From positions 558,001 to 622,000 of the forward strand of contig NW_025932753.1 of the NCBI RefSeq assembly GCF_000764305.2: a stretch of DNA of 64,000 bases. The letters are read 5' to 3'. A model generated the notes under the pieces. It was not told where the DNA came from. It did no database searches and saw only the letters and a list, made by a program, of their open reading frames with translations. How positions within the stretch are numbered: the stretch's first letter is position 1; each line of letters begins with the position of its first letter. The position numbers and the translations under genes were made by a program. This stretch comes from Hyalella azteca. Its lineage: Eukaryota; Arthropoda; Malacostraca; Amphipoda; Hyalellidae. This document shows, piece by piece, positions 39,101-51,200 of this stretch.

Positions 39101-42100
39101 CAGGGCTGGATAGATGTAAAACTGATATCGCCGGAATACCTGAGATCAACACGAGTAATTTGAAGATAAATGAAAGACTGATAACAATGGAATACCTAAG
39201 ATCAACACGAGTAATTATCAGATAAATGAAAGACTGATAACAATTTGAGACCTAAGATCAACATGAGTAATTTGAAGATAAATGAAAGACTGATAACAAT
39301 GGGGTACCTAAGATCAACACGAGTAATTTGAAGATAAATGAAAGACTGATAACAAGGGAATACCTGAGATCAACAGGAGTAATTTTCAGATAAATGAAGA
39401 ACTGATATTGACGATGACGAGATATCTAAGAGAGATAAACACGAGGAAATTTCAGATCTATGAAGAACTGACACTGCTGAATGCTGGTGCAAGATCAAAA
39501 AAGGAAATTTCAGACCTATGAACCGCTGAATACAGAAACTGCAGAAGCAGTAATTCATGTTTTAAACTCTAAGAAATAAAATCGCTTCTGATATTATGCT
39601 TGAAATTTCGAAATTTGCCTACATTGAAAGCATGATGTATAACTAAGAGGGACACTTAGAGCACTCCATGCTACTTTACGAATAATTACAGCACTGCAAG
39701 TGATATGGATCATGGCTCATGAAATGAAATCCCAACTAGATAATAGTGTTGCAAGTTTCGAAGTACAATATTCATGGTGCAATGTTCAAGGTACAATACC
39801 CGTAATGCAAGGTTCAAGGCAAAATATTTATGATAGAAAGTCCTTTACCAAAAGTTGTGATCATACCTGGAAGGCTGAGCGAGGCTCACTGAGTTGATTG
39901 GCGATGGCTTGCCAGTCCGGCTTAGACGTCCCGTAGCTGCGAACAGCAGCCTGGAACGAGAAAGGATTTCAAACAGTAAATGAATTTCTTGGCTATTCTA
40001 AGAACTTTAAAATTCTCTCAGTATTTAACGATGCAAACAGCAGCCTGTAATAAGAAAGGTTTTTAACAGTAAAAAAGTGGCTTGGCAATTCTAAGAACTA
40101 TACAATTCTCCCAGTATTTAACGAATTTCAGCAACACAGGACGTACAGTAAAATGAAGAATAACTCATGACAAACTCTTTCATGACTAACAATATCTCAG
40201 AGATTGCTAACCGTCTCTAAAATACCAAAGATAGAATCCATCATAGTTCATCGCTTCCAGCGCCTCAATGATTGATTGGTCACAAGCCTAAGTGAGCATG
40301 GCAACTGAATTTACTAATCATGATTTAGCTACTTTAAACAACAATAAAATTTTTAATTTACATTCATGAAGCAAAGGGGACTGCAATGAATGCAGCCCCC
40401 ATAAGGAACAAATTTTAATTTGTTTATAAGTAAATAAATTTGGCAGCAATAAAAATGAAATTCTCAATTGGCAAAAAGAATGTCAATTTATTTTCATTTG
40501 AAAATGTATTTGAAAGTGTGCATATGAATAATTCATACCTGCCACCCCTTTAAGCATATAATATGCAATATAATATTCACACATTAACATTATAAGAAGA
40601 GGAGCACACAGAAAACTATGCTAGTGTTTCTTCAAATGATGTCAATGAACTAATAACAGGCAAAATGTGTAATCAATATCAAAGTAATGACATTCTGGCA
40701 ATAAAATCTTCCTTAGTAAATTCCATTGGCATAATTACAGTATAGGTTAACTGACCGATATGGCAATATCGTCTTCCTCTGAGAACACCTTTTGGCTGAT
40801 GTTGGGGCTGAGAAGAGCCTGCCAGCGGAGCTGACACTCATCAGCAGAGCGGTGACCATCACTCTGCCCATCATGTGATTTTACATTCACTTATGATATG
40901 TAATAATGAGCTGGTACAGAGGAACAAACTACAGCTCAGTCATGCTTTCCATATGCACACAAAAAAGTGTTTACTCACATTACATTTCTATCATACACAC
41001 ACAAAAAAGTGTTTACTCACATTACATTTCTATCATACACACACAAAAAAAGTGTTTACTCACATTACATTTCTAACATACACACACAAAAAAAGTGTTT
41101 ACTCACATTACATTTCTATCATACGCACACAAAAAAGTGTTTACTCACATTACATTTCTAACATACGCACACAAAAAAAGTGTTTACTCACATTACATCT
41201 CTATCATAGACACACAAAAAAGTGTTTACTCACATTACATTTCTATCATATGCACACAAAAAAGTGTTTACTCACACACATATTAGTTTTGGATGGCAGA
41301 ATTAGTTGATTTATACGCGTGCGATTAACGACCAGAGAATTCGTTGATTTAAATTATCAAAGAGTCGGGCAATTCTTCAGATGACGTTGGTAGATCGAAA
41401 AGCATATATCAGGAAGTAGTTTTAGTTTATTAACGATAATTTGATAATTTAAATCAACGAATTCTATGGTCGTTAATCGCACGCGTATAAATCACACACA
41501 TATGCATACAAAAGGACCACTCACATCTAGAAATTTCCTACAATACCACATCAAGTAATTTTATAAAATTGAGAAATTACTATAATATGCACACAAAAAA
41601 GTTCAACATATATAGACATTCCTTTTGTAAAAGTCGGATACATTTATAAAATTTTTTTGTATGCACACAAAAGAAACTTTTCTTCTTCTAAAGAATTGGG
41701 TTCCTCAAGCCTATGTAAAGAATACAGTTTTCTAAATTAAATTGAGATGAAATAATACTATTGACCTGAGAGAGTTTATAAATTTCACCAAAAAACATTC
41801 AACTCTTTAAAAAGGAGTGCTCGACTTACAAGATAGATCTGTATGATAAAAATTTTTTCCAAGATGAAAATGAAGAATATTTGACTGGTTTTGTAGTAAA
41901 TTTGTACCCACCGTTTGTGCAGCTATCCTGATCCAGTCAAGTTTGAGGTGAGCGGGAACAGAGATGTTGCGTACAGGCGTTCCCTGCAACTCCTTCTTGT
42001 CATCCTCACACTTGACTATCTCAGCTGACAACGTAGCCAACTCTATGTCCTGAACACAGAACAAATCCACTAAATTATGGACCTATGTAAGAAGTCCAGC

Positions 42101-44813
42101 AGCTATCTCAATCAATCGTCAGTTATGGAAAGATCGGGTTCCAAAGGCCGGATCCCTTGTGAATCAAGTCAGGAAAAATTCAAGAATCAGCAACAGGCCA
42201 TGGGCCTCTTTCTTCAGTGCCAACACTTCTATTTTATTCTATCCTAAATGGGAACTATGCCACTGATAGTCAGACTCAGACAACCACTGAAATAATTAAC
42301 AGAGAATATTATATTTAGGATAAATATCTTTCCACATATATTCAAACGCAATAATTTTAGGTTTGATTATTATGGGTTAGGAAGAACTTCATTTCAAAGC
42401 AGAACTGTTTATCTATTCAAGGGTATTCATTGATATTGACTGGCTAACTTTTTGGAAAACTAGAGCTTACATAGAAATGATTTTAAACACAAGAAAACTG
42501 TTATTCAACCTAAAGGTATTTTTTTAATCAAGGTTAACACATGAAAACTAACTTAAAATTATAAGAAATAACCTTCTAAGTTCCCAAAACAATGATAATT
42601 AATAATGTTTCAATTTTTTTAAGTTTAAAACATGACCTGATGAAATCTATACATAGTTTAAGGTAGGTAGAAAACAAAGCAAGTAAATTTAGAATAGATA
42701 GACATACTTGAAATGATTCTGAGTTGGAAAGTTTTTTCATTTCTCTCTTGAGGGCATTTAGATGCTGCTGCAGTAGCTTGATTCTCTCTTGCTTGGCTTC
42801 AAACTTCACTCTTTCTTGCAGTTTGTGGTCTTCTTTGGCTGACCCTGAAAAGTGACAAAACTCTTATTAGGATAACTTAATAAAAAATACAAAGATTTTA
42901 TAAAAAACATGCTGACTAATATTAAATTTATTCTCTGTGAAGTAGTCATCTGTCAAATCAAGAAATTCCAAAATAAAAAATTTAAGCATTCATATATATT
43001 ATGGACTTACCAATATTATGGTATTATATACTCAGGTATTTTATATAATAATATAGGTATTATATCCCTATATTATGGACTTAGACTTTTATTATGGACT
43101 TAATAGTCAATAATATAAGTATGTTATGGTTAGGAGACCCACATGGACGTTGACGAGTTTGGTACATGTCCAAATAACCAAGTTTCAATCTCTCCTTAGC
43201 ATCTTCATTCATCGGAGCTGGCATGCCAATTTTTGTTTTGAAATATGGTCGACAGAAAGAAGAGATCCTCAAAAAATAGCGCGAGTCTGAGGCACGCATT
43301 TGCTTTTCATCTTCAATTGTGAGCCGTTCCATGTCTTCTTGGTCATGTAAAAGCAACTGAAAATTGAAATTAAAACATTAGGAGGGCAAAAAAGTTATAC
43401 CATAAAACAGAGTGACTTGGACCATTGAGGGGATGACTTGGACTGTTTTTACGTTTAAGAAAAGAAAACCTTATACTCAAAATGTATAAGCATTGATGGC
43501 TCTTAAAGGACCATGAGATAACCTACAAATGCAAAAAGATATAAATCTTATATATGTACTATGTGACTATTTATGTCGCAAAAAAAGTAGGAGCTAAAAA
43601 TGGTCAAAGTCACCTGGTTCATGGTCCAAGTCACCCTGTTTTGCAGGAATCAAGCATGGTTTAAAAATTAACTGTGAACAGTACAGAATTTCTTTCATTA
43701 CACAGATTAAATTTAATTATAAATAGAAATTCAAACGATTAAAGGAGTACTATCAAATATAAATTATACATGGTAATAGGAATATTTTCAAGAAATTTTG
43801 ACTAATTCAATTATATATATATATATATTTACCAAGCAACTTCACAACTGAAGACAGTACAGTTCATCACATGTTCAATACATACTGCTCTTTCATAAAG
43901 AAAATTCTGCTTAAATTCAAATCTTTGCAATTCAAGACTTCACCTGCCTACGGAGGTTTCTCTTCAGGGTTTCTTCCAGTCTTTCTATGCTGAGGGAAAA
44001 TCTGTGCTGTAGAGCCTGGTTGATGATGAGGGCTTTCTCCAGAGAATCTGGAGCACCACTGAGTTTCTCTAGCAGCCTTTTGCCATCTTCCAATATGCCA
44101 GATGGATAAAAATCACTTGTATGAGTGCTCTGACTATCACCCATGCTCACATGGCCAGAAGACAGAACAGGGATGAAGGGGCTGTCTGCTCTTGATGTAC
44201 AGGAAGAGTTTCTTTGATTGAATTCTTGGTAATTTTTCAATCTCCCAGAGAACTCAATCTCTCCAAGAGATGAAGTTTCAGGAATCTCCATTTCTGAAAA
44301 CAAGCCACATCATAAATATGATAATTTTATCAGCAATAATCTAACTGCCAATAAGCAACTGATATAAAAAATGACAGCAATAATTTTCAATTATTAGAGT
44401 AGGAACAAGCTACAAATAAACATGGAATATTAATTCTGTAAATCACCATTGCAGACCTAGCTTGATCACTACTCACTCAGAGGCATAGCAGATCTCTGTG
44501 AATCAAATCTACTGTAGGCATAATTTAGGTTTTTCATTTCTTGGTGCTGCTCTTCTGATATTTCTCCTTCATAATCATCATCAATAACATCATCTTCATC
44601 ATCCTCTGCGAACTCGGAATCTGAGAGCTTCAGTTGCCCTCCCATAATTTCAGGGTTGAGGTTTAGTTGATGACCTATAAATGGTTTCTGGTCCTCACAA
44701 TTATGATCAAGTTCAGAAAATTCTACATCTGCATCAGCAGCAGGAAGCAAAGCAGAGCTTGAGCCAGCCATTCTTTTATGTGGCAAGTGGCCTGACAGAC
44801 TAGGAAGAGGCAT
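27131..44813 (-). CDS. SNAPC4: snRNA-activating protein complex subunit 4-like (SNAP190), Myb repeats
   Basis: Minus-strand exons: 44813-44477, 44293-43944, 43356-43143, 42844-42708, 42049-41912, 40863-40756, 39950-39867, 39139-39011, 38638-38522, 38101-37977, 37212-37032, 36228-36091, 35758-35603, 35015-34862, 34307-34110, 33573-33426, 32843-32765, 32466-32413, 32020-31843, 30418-30175, 29904-29752, 29083-28930, 28417-28398, 28170-28077 and 27154-27131. The sum is 3714 nt, 1237 codons plus TGA. The family signature is a conserved CRPYFKTKIG..APMNEDAKERL block followed by consecutive Myb-like repeats (LDWIRIAAQT..SADECQLRW; KPDWQAIANQL; DYIPWSQVHQQM; YEQLKDRFRRI), with tryptophans spaced as in SNAP190. 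SNAPc binds the proximal sequence element of snRNA genes for Pol II and Pol III. An in-frame stop lies four codons before ATG 44813. The last third is basic/acidic and weakly conserved. The 34110/33573 junction was chosen for phase and is the least certain. Confidence 0.82.
27225..27735 (+). mobile_element. GC-rich retroelement-like insertion in the last SNAPC4 intron
   Basis: A GC-rich island stands out from the AT-rich intron and ends at about 27726 in GGGGGGTTAAATAAATAAAT, like the 3' tail of a non-LTR element or SINE in plus orientation. No coding domain is recognised, so the class is unassigned. Confidence 0.45.
33610..33820. repeat. 21-bp minisatellite in SNAPC4 intron
   Basis: About ten copies of a unit like ACACACGGTACAACGTACACA. 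The period is divisible by three, so frames stay open on both strands, giving spurious Thr/His- and Cys-rich open frames. Confidence 0.9.
34500..34830. repeat. roughly 135-bp tandem repeat in SNAPC4 intron
   Basis: Two full copies plus part of a third share AAGCACCAAGTATCTAATA, GACAACATCGGAAATTGATA and AAGTCACTGAAGTGCCTGGT. Confidence 0.85.
35515..35640. repeat. 44-bp tandem repeat over a SNAPC4 donor site
   Basis: About three copies of a unit containing GGTTACCTTGGTGGCC. On the minus strand each full copy has the same donor, ..CCAAG|GTAACC. The exon end at 35603 uses the first; the next copy is 44 nt on, which would break the frame. Confidence 0.75.
36745..37045. repeat. roughly 100-130-bp tandem repeat including the end of SNAPC4 exon 11
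   Basis: Three diverged copies of an AT-rich unit (AATAAGTAAGAATATTAAT...) are arranged in tandem. The copy near 36895-36930 includes a duplicate of the exon's last bases and donor (GGCGTCAGACCTCGTCAGAG), matching 37022-37041. The duplicate is flanked by intron sequence and is probably not an exon. Confidence 0.75.
37208..37510 (-). repeat. 63-bp tandem repeat carrying the SNAPC4 exon-11 splice acceptor
   Basis: Five copies of a 63-nt unit abut the exon that starts at 37212. Each keeps an AG acceptor (second base at 37213, 37276, 37339, 37402 and 37465) mostly as ATTTCAG|T. The unit is 21 codons, so the exon frame stays open through every copy (FSEMDEECSGILHLLNDILT per unit on the minus strand). 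Use of an upstream copy would add multiples of 21 residues without a frameshift. Confidence 0.85.
38706..38856. mobile_element. short MITE, imperfect terminal inverted repeats
   Basis: The left end CCCATACTTTCAAAACTCGC is mirrored by AACTTTTTTGAAAGTATAGA at the right end, about 150 bp apart. AACGTAAG and CTTACG continue the pairing inward. It is non-coding and lies in a SNAPC4 intron. Confidence 0.65.
39140..39405. repeat. 60-bp tandem repeat in SNAPC4 intron
   Basis: Four to five copies of a unit with GATCAACACGAGTAATTTGA and AGATAAATGAAAGACTGATA directly upstream (in gene sense) of the 39139-39011 exon. The exon border TACCTGAGATC is itself the first unit. Confidence 0.85.
40950..41280. 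repeat. 40-bp minisatellite in SNAPC4 intron
   Basis: Eight copies of a unit with CACACAAAAAAGTGTTTACT then CACATTACATTTCTATCATA. A-run length varies between copies. Confidence 0.9.
41307..41494. mobile_element. hairpin MITE, 54-bp arms
   Basis: TGATTTATACGCGTGCGATT through to TTTAAATTATCAA (41308-41360) is mirrored at 41441-41494 with a mismatch or two. The loop is about 80 bp with no coding content. Confidence 0.8.
42095..42246 (+). mobile_element. LINE 3'-end fragment
   Basis: This is nearly the same as 63448-63600: GTCCAGCAGCTATCTCAATC, GAAAGATCGGGTTCCAAAGG and CAGCAACAGGCCATGGGCCT. The downstream copy sits after an L2/CR1-like coding remnant, so this is the 3' UTR of the same family inserted in a SNAPC4 intron. 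Confidence 0.75.
43405..43642. mobile_element. MITE with GTGACTTGGACCAT terminal inverted repeats
   Basis: Bases 43405-43426 and 43621-43642 match as inverted repeats at 21 of 22 positions (AAAACAG.GTGACTTGGACC). The motif recurs internally (GATGACTTGGACTG near 43434; GGTCAAAGTCACCTGG near 43602). It is 238 bp, non-coding, in a SNAPC4 intron. Confidence 0.8.
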
Positions 44814-45152
44814 CTTGAAGTTTTATTACAATCTCACTTAAGCAAATGCAACTTTCATCAATGTGAATATATATATGATCAATACTTATGAAAATTTCTA
44901 CTGCTGTCCAAAACCAGCAGGAAAATGCTCAGGTTTCATTAGGCATTGACGAAGATAATTGAAGTTTAAAAGATCTCAATTTGTTGAAAGAGAGAGTTTT
45001 AGATTCTTCAAGTCAGTCTAGGGTCTGAAAGGTAAAAAATAATGGAATTAAATTTAAAAATACAACTTACTAAAATCATAATTCCTTGAAAAAACACATT
45101 TAGAAAAATTAAAATGGAATGGACTACATTGACTTAGATACTATAATTTAGT

Positions 45153-45550
45153 ACCGTCAAATGGGGTAATAGGGGACGGAAGGGGTAAATTGTGCCAGTC
45201 ATCCCACATTTCGTAGAAATGTTGTGGCAGCTAAACTTATCAAAATATTGTATAACTAATAATAGTGGCATAAATTTCAACATTTTTACTATCAATGTAG
45301 CACAAGGGGAGTTAAGAAATCATACATTTACTACCTCTAAAAAAATAACTGGAAAATGTGTGACAAGTGAGATTTTGGAAGAGTACTTACCTGGACTATG
45401 GTCTTCAGCAAAAAAAATATACACCATATTAAAAAATTTTACTTGCATAAAAGCTGCAAACAGGTGTTGTCTAAAAAGATGTTTGACAGAATTTGCAAAT
45501 TTCAGTAAAAAAAACAGCGGCTATTTTTGCAAGACGGGGTAATAAGGGAC
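45153..45550. mobile_element. relic with GTCAAATGGGGTAATAGGGG motif
   Basis: The left edge ACCGTCAAATGGGGTAATAG resembles the ends of the element at 53440-56517. The motif recurs as ACGGGGTAATAAGGGACACC near 45534. An open plus-strand frame of 116 codons at 45192-45542 shows no recognised domain. The matching right terminus was not found. Confidence 0.45.
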
Positions 45551-47395
45551 ACCTCTAAAAACCCATTTATACTAAAACCTCAATTAGCAAAGGCTATGGT
45601 TAATCAAAAAAAATCAATTAACAACAAAAAAATTTGATCAAATTTACCTACCCAGCGAAAAATTCAAATAACGAACAATTAATGTATCATCAGTCATTAC
45701 CAAATTGTGCAAAGAATGTCATCAATAGAATTGTGCACTGGGCAACATAGAATGAAAAGTAATTAGCCTAAACTATGATTTATTTCTCCAAAAAATATGA
45801 TGGTTGTCACTAGAATATTCCTTTCTGTTTCAGGTATGTTTTTATGATATTTTTTGTTATAGTGAATTCACTTGACCCAATCAAAATGGTGTGAAATTAC
45901 AAGCCATCCTGTAAGCTTACAGATACAGAAGAAATGCTGTGCAGCTGCTGATATGAAGCTTGCAGTGGAAAAGGTCATTGTCAATGTTCAGTGACATGTT
46001 TATGGATATGGTAATATCACATCAATAATACAGTAATGAATGAATATGGTGATTTCATATCAATAAAGGATAAACAAGTAAAAAACACAGAAAATGTCAT
46101 TTATTCTACATCTACATCATCTACAATGATAAAGGAGGTCTTCAGAGTACTGTTAGTAATGGATGAGTACACTCTGCATGCTGCAAACATTTTAAAATTG
46201 AGTTTTATTTTAAGTGTCCTGGATTACCCTGTTCCCAGGCGTAATTTGGGATGGTTTTACTTTGCGTCTGGCTCTGGCACCTTACAAATAGCATATGGAA
46301 TTTTTTTTAAGATGCCATTTGATAGCCCTTGCAAAGAGCTATAAAATGAGCCTAAACTTGTTTATGAAATGTTTAATCGTAAGAAGTTATCAAGAGTTAT
46401 TAAAAAAACGCTCAAAACTGTTCCAAGTAGCCCCGGTTGACGGTATATGCAGCATTACAAGACCACCAATCAGCCGCGGACTAAGCCATCCGTCGGTAAC
46501 CAGCCCAGCTTTAAATATCAGGAGCTTTACGCCACCATATTTTGAAGCGAATATCCCAGCGGGTACTGGTTATCCACCAGACCGCCACTGAGTCTGAACG
46601 TTGTATCAAATGGTGGTGGTGGTGATTGGTGATTATTGGAGCTTTGAAGACTTGTCCATGTAGCTCCACAACTGTATGGGAATATGTTGCAGACAAAGCC
46701 ACAGCAACTGTGGATACATGAAGAGGATTGACAGCACAGAGCAATGCAAGCATTGCAACAATAGCTAATCAACAATTTCAAAACGAGGGTGTATGTTCCA
46801 GTATCATCAATCAGGGAATATTTTGCTGAGGACATTACATGGGTCAATATATTTCAAAATCACATAATGATTATAAACAAGTGTTACTCTATTATACTGA
46901 AAGTGGTACAGAAAACATTCAAATGTTGATGCTAGTGTAACCCAGTTAGTATCTAGGGGATGCCCTACCTTGTGCCACATATGAGAACCAGTCAGCTAGA
47001 TAAGGGTCCAGCCTGGGCAGCTCAACCTGGAGCCTCTTGAGGCCAATAGGCCTTGTACAAGTAATATCTAATTTAAATGTGCAAACAAAATGGATCTCTT
47101 ATGGGCAGAGTTCTGAAGAGGCAAAGGATGATGAGGATACATGACAGACAAATAAAGGCACCCTTCACAAATGCAGTCATTACATTAGTCAATTGATCTG
47201 CACAGAGCGCCCCTACTTGAGCTGCTGGGTGCACCAGTGGGTGCGTTTATTGAAGATTCGAGATAAGGTTAGTGCCACAGATTGTTATTCACAGTTAGTC
47301 AACAAGGAGATGCTTTTTAGGTTTTAGCTAATAATCAAAATTCTATTTACTATTGGCAACAATTGAGAATACCTTACACCAGAAGTTCCTAAACT
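45551..47395. other. no gene recognised
   Basis: Unassigned sequence between the relic and the LINE. Short open frames lack known motifs. GAGGCCAATAGGCCTTGTAC near 47040 looks like a LINE 3' hairpin. Confidence 0.4.
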
Positions 47396-47399
47396 AGAA

Positions 47400-47669
47400 T
47401 TACATTTGCTTCAGAGCATTAATTGCTGTCAGGTAATCAGAAGTGGCTTTGATTATTCTAGTCTGCACCTCCAGTGGGAATGGTCCTCCTCCAAACAAGT
47501 TTTTTATTGTTAAATTCACATTCAGTATGGTTAGTGTGTTAGTTAGATTAGTTCTGAGTAGGGAATGCAGATGGCAATGAAGCAATAGGTGATCAATAGT
47601 TTCAGCATGCAGGTCACAGTTACACATTGGATTGTCTAGCATCCCAAAGCGAGCCATGTGTGCTCTCAC
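47400..47669 (-). pseudogene. LINE ORF2 C-terminal zinc-motif segment
   Basis: CNCDLHAETIDHLLLHC fits the Cys-Cys-His-Cys motif near the end of many non-LTR ORF2 proteins. Its 3' end near 47396 defines the element end. Confidence 0.65.
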
Positions 47670-47819
47670 GCCAGCATGTCCGAGCTGAAGTCTAGCTAGT
47701 GCTGTCTCAACTAGTCTGCTTTTGTTTGATGCCCATAGCCAATTCTCTATTTTGTCTTTGATTTGGAGGAGGAATAAGCCTGTTCCAGAGTCATGAGTGT
47801 CACCAAGCCACTTTTGCTG

Positions 47820-48233
47820 CTAGTCCTCAACAAAAACAGAATGGAATTTCCTTACCGTCTCTTCCTTCGTCATTGGAGTAATGGTATGATACCGTGGGGC
47901 ATGAGCTGTTGAAGTTGTGTGATCGGCTGCCTCATTCCCAGCAATGCCCCAGTGCCCTGGAACAAACTGGAGTTTGATTTCATGTCGAGTTGCCAGCACC
48001 AGCAACTTGTCTTGGATCTGGAAAACAAGGTGCACATAAGATTGAGGTTTCCTATCTTTGATTAAATATAATGAACTAAGAGAATCTGTGAAGATGGCAA
48101 ACTTTTCACAATGACTGAGGTTGTTCTGGGCCCACTCAAGTGCCTCTTGGAGAGCAAATAGCTCAGCTTCTAGGACTGAAACCTCAGGTCGCAGTTTCCA
48201 ATTGAGTGTAACACCTTTAGAAGGCACCACCAT
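47820..48233 (-). pseudogene. LINE RNase H domain remnant
   Basis: EAELFALQEALEWA, FAIFTDSLSSLYLI and PGHWGIAGNEAADH carry the usual acidic residues and the late His/Asn-Glu-Ala-Asp motif of type I RNase H. It removes RNA from the hybrid in I-group elements. Confidence 0.85.
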
Positions 48234-48556
48234 GGCTGCTGATGACGAGACTACAGGCTCAGTTACTCGTAAGCCATCTGTGTATGCTGCTGTAAAGTTG
48301 GCAAAGTTTGTCTGCAGGAGGTCTTGGAAAGTTGGAAGGTTTGTGAAGCTGAGTTGGATGTGAGGCCCGATACAGGAGTTTATGAGAATGTTGTTAGGAT
48401 GTGCTGCTGGATGTTGAACCAGGGTGGAAGGGGAGAAAGAAAGGGAAGTCGCAACGGTCTGGGGAGAGGTAAATTGTGTTCAGAGAAGGTTTTTCTTGCA
48501 TGAGTGGCAAAGGATGGTAAAAGTGAGACAGATATAGGAGGGTGTGTGTCCTGTTG

Positions 48557-50037
48557 CTAGGCATGGAAGAGATCATGAATTATGGAACATATTGGAAGTG
48601 TTGAGAGTCTGTAGTAGTATTTACACAGAAGCTCTTTACGATGAATTGAGAGGGGAGGGATGTTAGCTTCAACTTCAAGAGATCGAATTGGAGTGATTTT
48701 TCTGCACCCCAGGGCAGTCCTAAAGCAGTTGTTTTGAATGATGTTCAGTTTTGAGAGCTGTGTTTGAGCAGCACAAGCATAAAAGGGAGCCACATAATCT
48801 AGACGACTAATATTTTATATAGTTTTAGGAGCAACATACAATCTGCTCCCCACTGTCTGCGAGCTATACATTTGAGCAAGTTTACAATAGGAATGCATGA
48901 AATTCTGAGAGCCTCTATGTGTGCTCCCCAGCACAGTCTCGGAGCATCTAAAGTCACTCCAAGATAACGGAACTGGTAAACAACTTCAATTGGTTGGCCT
49001 TTACACAAGAGGGAGGGAGGGTTTACTTTCTTATGGGTGAAATACATGCACTTTGTTTTGCTGATGTTAAGTGATAGGCCCCACTGGCAAGCCCAGTTAC
49101 CAAATTCATCTAACTGATTCTGCAGTCTTGCAGTTGCAGATCCAATATCCTTATCTGTAGCAAAAAATGCCACATCATCCGCATACTCAATACATTTTAC
49201 TCCAGGGATGGAGGGTATGTCATGCATTAGTATGTTGAAGAGTGTGGGGGAAAGGATGGCTCCTTGGGGTACTCCTGAGCCTATCCTTCTCATTGAAGAA
49301 AGTTCCCCCTCAAAGAAAACTTGAAAGTGTCCGTCTTCTAGGTATACTTTGAGCCATCTCAACATTACTCCCTGTACACCACATCTGGCAAGCTTGGATA
49401 GGATGCCATTGTGCCATACCGTATCAAACGCACTAGTAAAATCACAGAATATTGCCACCATGACACCTTTGCTGTTTAGCATGTTTCGCACTGCTGTAGT
49501 CAGTCTGGCCACCTGATCAACAGCAGACACGCGAGATCAGAAGCCTCCTTGACTTGGTCGGAATGCTTTCCTTTGTTCCAGGAAAAAGGTCAGGCATTTG
49601 TTGATCAAGGATTTTAGCAACTTGCCGACGCATGAAAGCAGTGAAATTGGGCAATAAGAAGATACATTTGTCAGAGGCTTGTTTGGTTTTGCAATTGGGA
49701 TTATTAGTGCAGTTTTCCATTTTATGGGCACTGTGTTAGAATAGAAACTGTCATTGTAGATATTGAGAAGCCAAAGTTTGTACTCCAAGGTTAGGTTTGC
49801 AAGGTGCTTTATGTGGATGTAATCTAGCCCCGGGGATGAGTTTTTAAGGTTATGCATACTATTTTCTAGCTCATGCAATGTGAATGGCTGGTTTATGGAT
49901 GAATTATCATCACAGCTAAGTGAAAGAGCCAAAGGAAGCAGTATTGCTTCTGAGATAGAAGCTGGAGTAGGAGAATTCAAGATACTATGGTAGTGTGAGG
50001 CCATAGCATCTGCCTTCATAACTGGATCAGAGATCAT
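48557..50037 (-). pseudogene. LINE reverse transcriptase remnant
   Basis: Fragment 50037-49537 has SSPGLDYI, WKTALIIPIAKPNK and SYCPISLLSCVGKLL. A frame change at about 49530 leads to 49530-48799 with IFCDFTSAFDTVWH, SGVPQGAILSPTLFNI and the catalytic YADD (CIEYADDVAFFA). 48793-48557 carries the thumb/connection (QNNCFRTALGCRK..). A stop near 48797 and the frameshift at 49530 inactivate it. Confidence 0.9.
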
Positions 50038-50469
50038 GGCATCATGGGTTATGAAAGGCTGAAATTTTTGATGGAATGGGGTCTGAAGTCATTTGATGCA
50101 TTTCCATAGGAGGCAGATTGGAGTGTCTGATGTCAAAGTGTTGCAGTACTTTTCCCATGATTCTTTTTTGGCTTTCCTAACTACCCACTTAACTTTGGCT
50201 TCACTTTACTTATATTTTATGAGGTTTTCTCTTGAGGGTTGTGTGAGGAGAAGCTGTTTGGCATTTTTCTTTTCTTGGACAGCTGTCATGCATTCTGGGG
50301 TCCACCAGGCTTTATTATACTTTGGAGTTATTACTGTCTTTGTTTGGGGGAAAACTGCAGAACTGGTTGATATGATGTTATGATTGAAGTTGTTGATGCT
50401 TATTTCAAGGTCAGGGGACTGATTAATACCAATTTGATTGATGGCTGCTTGCCACTTTGGCCAGGAGCT

Positions 50470-51200
50470 CTACTCAAATTTCCAGGTGGGTCGTCTCTTG
50501 TACTGTATGTGTGTGGGTTCTACTCCTATTGTGGTTAGCACTGGGTAGTGATCACTCCCAAGATCTGCTAAGGTTGAGATTGAAGAAATTGGCTGAATGT
50601 CAGTAGTAATAATGGTGAGTTCTAGAGTTGAAAAGGAGTTTTGGTAAAAATTGAAATATGTAGGTAGTGCAGGTGAGGTCAGTAGAGCAAAATTAGGGTA
50701 CTGTAGTAAAAAGTTATGCAAGTTTCTACCAGCAGCATTAGATGCGTGCCCGGGTTCCCGGTGTGGGTAATGAGCATTAAAGTCCCCACTATTAATGATG
50801 AAGGTGCTACTTGATTTAGGTAATGTTCATACTCTGGGAGTGATATTGCTTTGTTAGGATTATACAAGTTGATTGAGATTGGAGGATTGTTTTTCAAAAG
50901 TATTTTTACTCCCTGTACCTCTAACAAGGATGGCAAGAAGGGCTGCAGTGTAAAAGGCAGATAGGATACATCACTTCTAATGAAGATTGCCAGACCCCCT
51001 CCCATGGTCCCATCCTCCCAATGTTTGTAGATTGGTGTGTAGTTAATAAATCTTGGTTCATGCCCTGCAGATAGCCATGTTTCACATAGGCAGATTACAT
51101 GAGGTTTTGTTGTGTATGTATGTAGTTTAAAGTTGCTTAAATTGTTCCTTAGACTTCTACAATTCCACTGGACTATTTTTATTTCTTTTTGGGAAGGCAT
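50470..51200 (-). pseudogene. LINE endonuclease (APE-like) remnant
   Basis: 51200-50679 begins IKIVQWNCRSLRNN and has ICLCETWLS (catalytic Glu) and GGGLAIFIR. A frameshift near 50790 destroys the GDFN/H region. The frame 50721-50470 resumes and ends with GSDHYPVLTT, the conserved C-terminal SDH. The domain nicks target DNA to prime reverse transcription. Confidence 0.8.

Noticed and set aside
40875..41309. 144-codon open frame rich in His/Thr/Lys
   Set aside because: Produced by the 40-bp minisatellite; no start context or conservation.
46036..46847. Overlapping frames of about 100 codons on both strands
   Set aside because: No recognisable motif and no splice structure; treated as non-coding.
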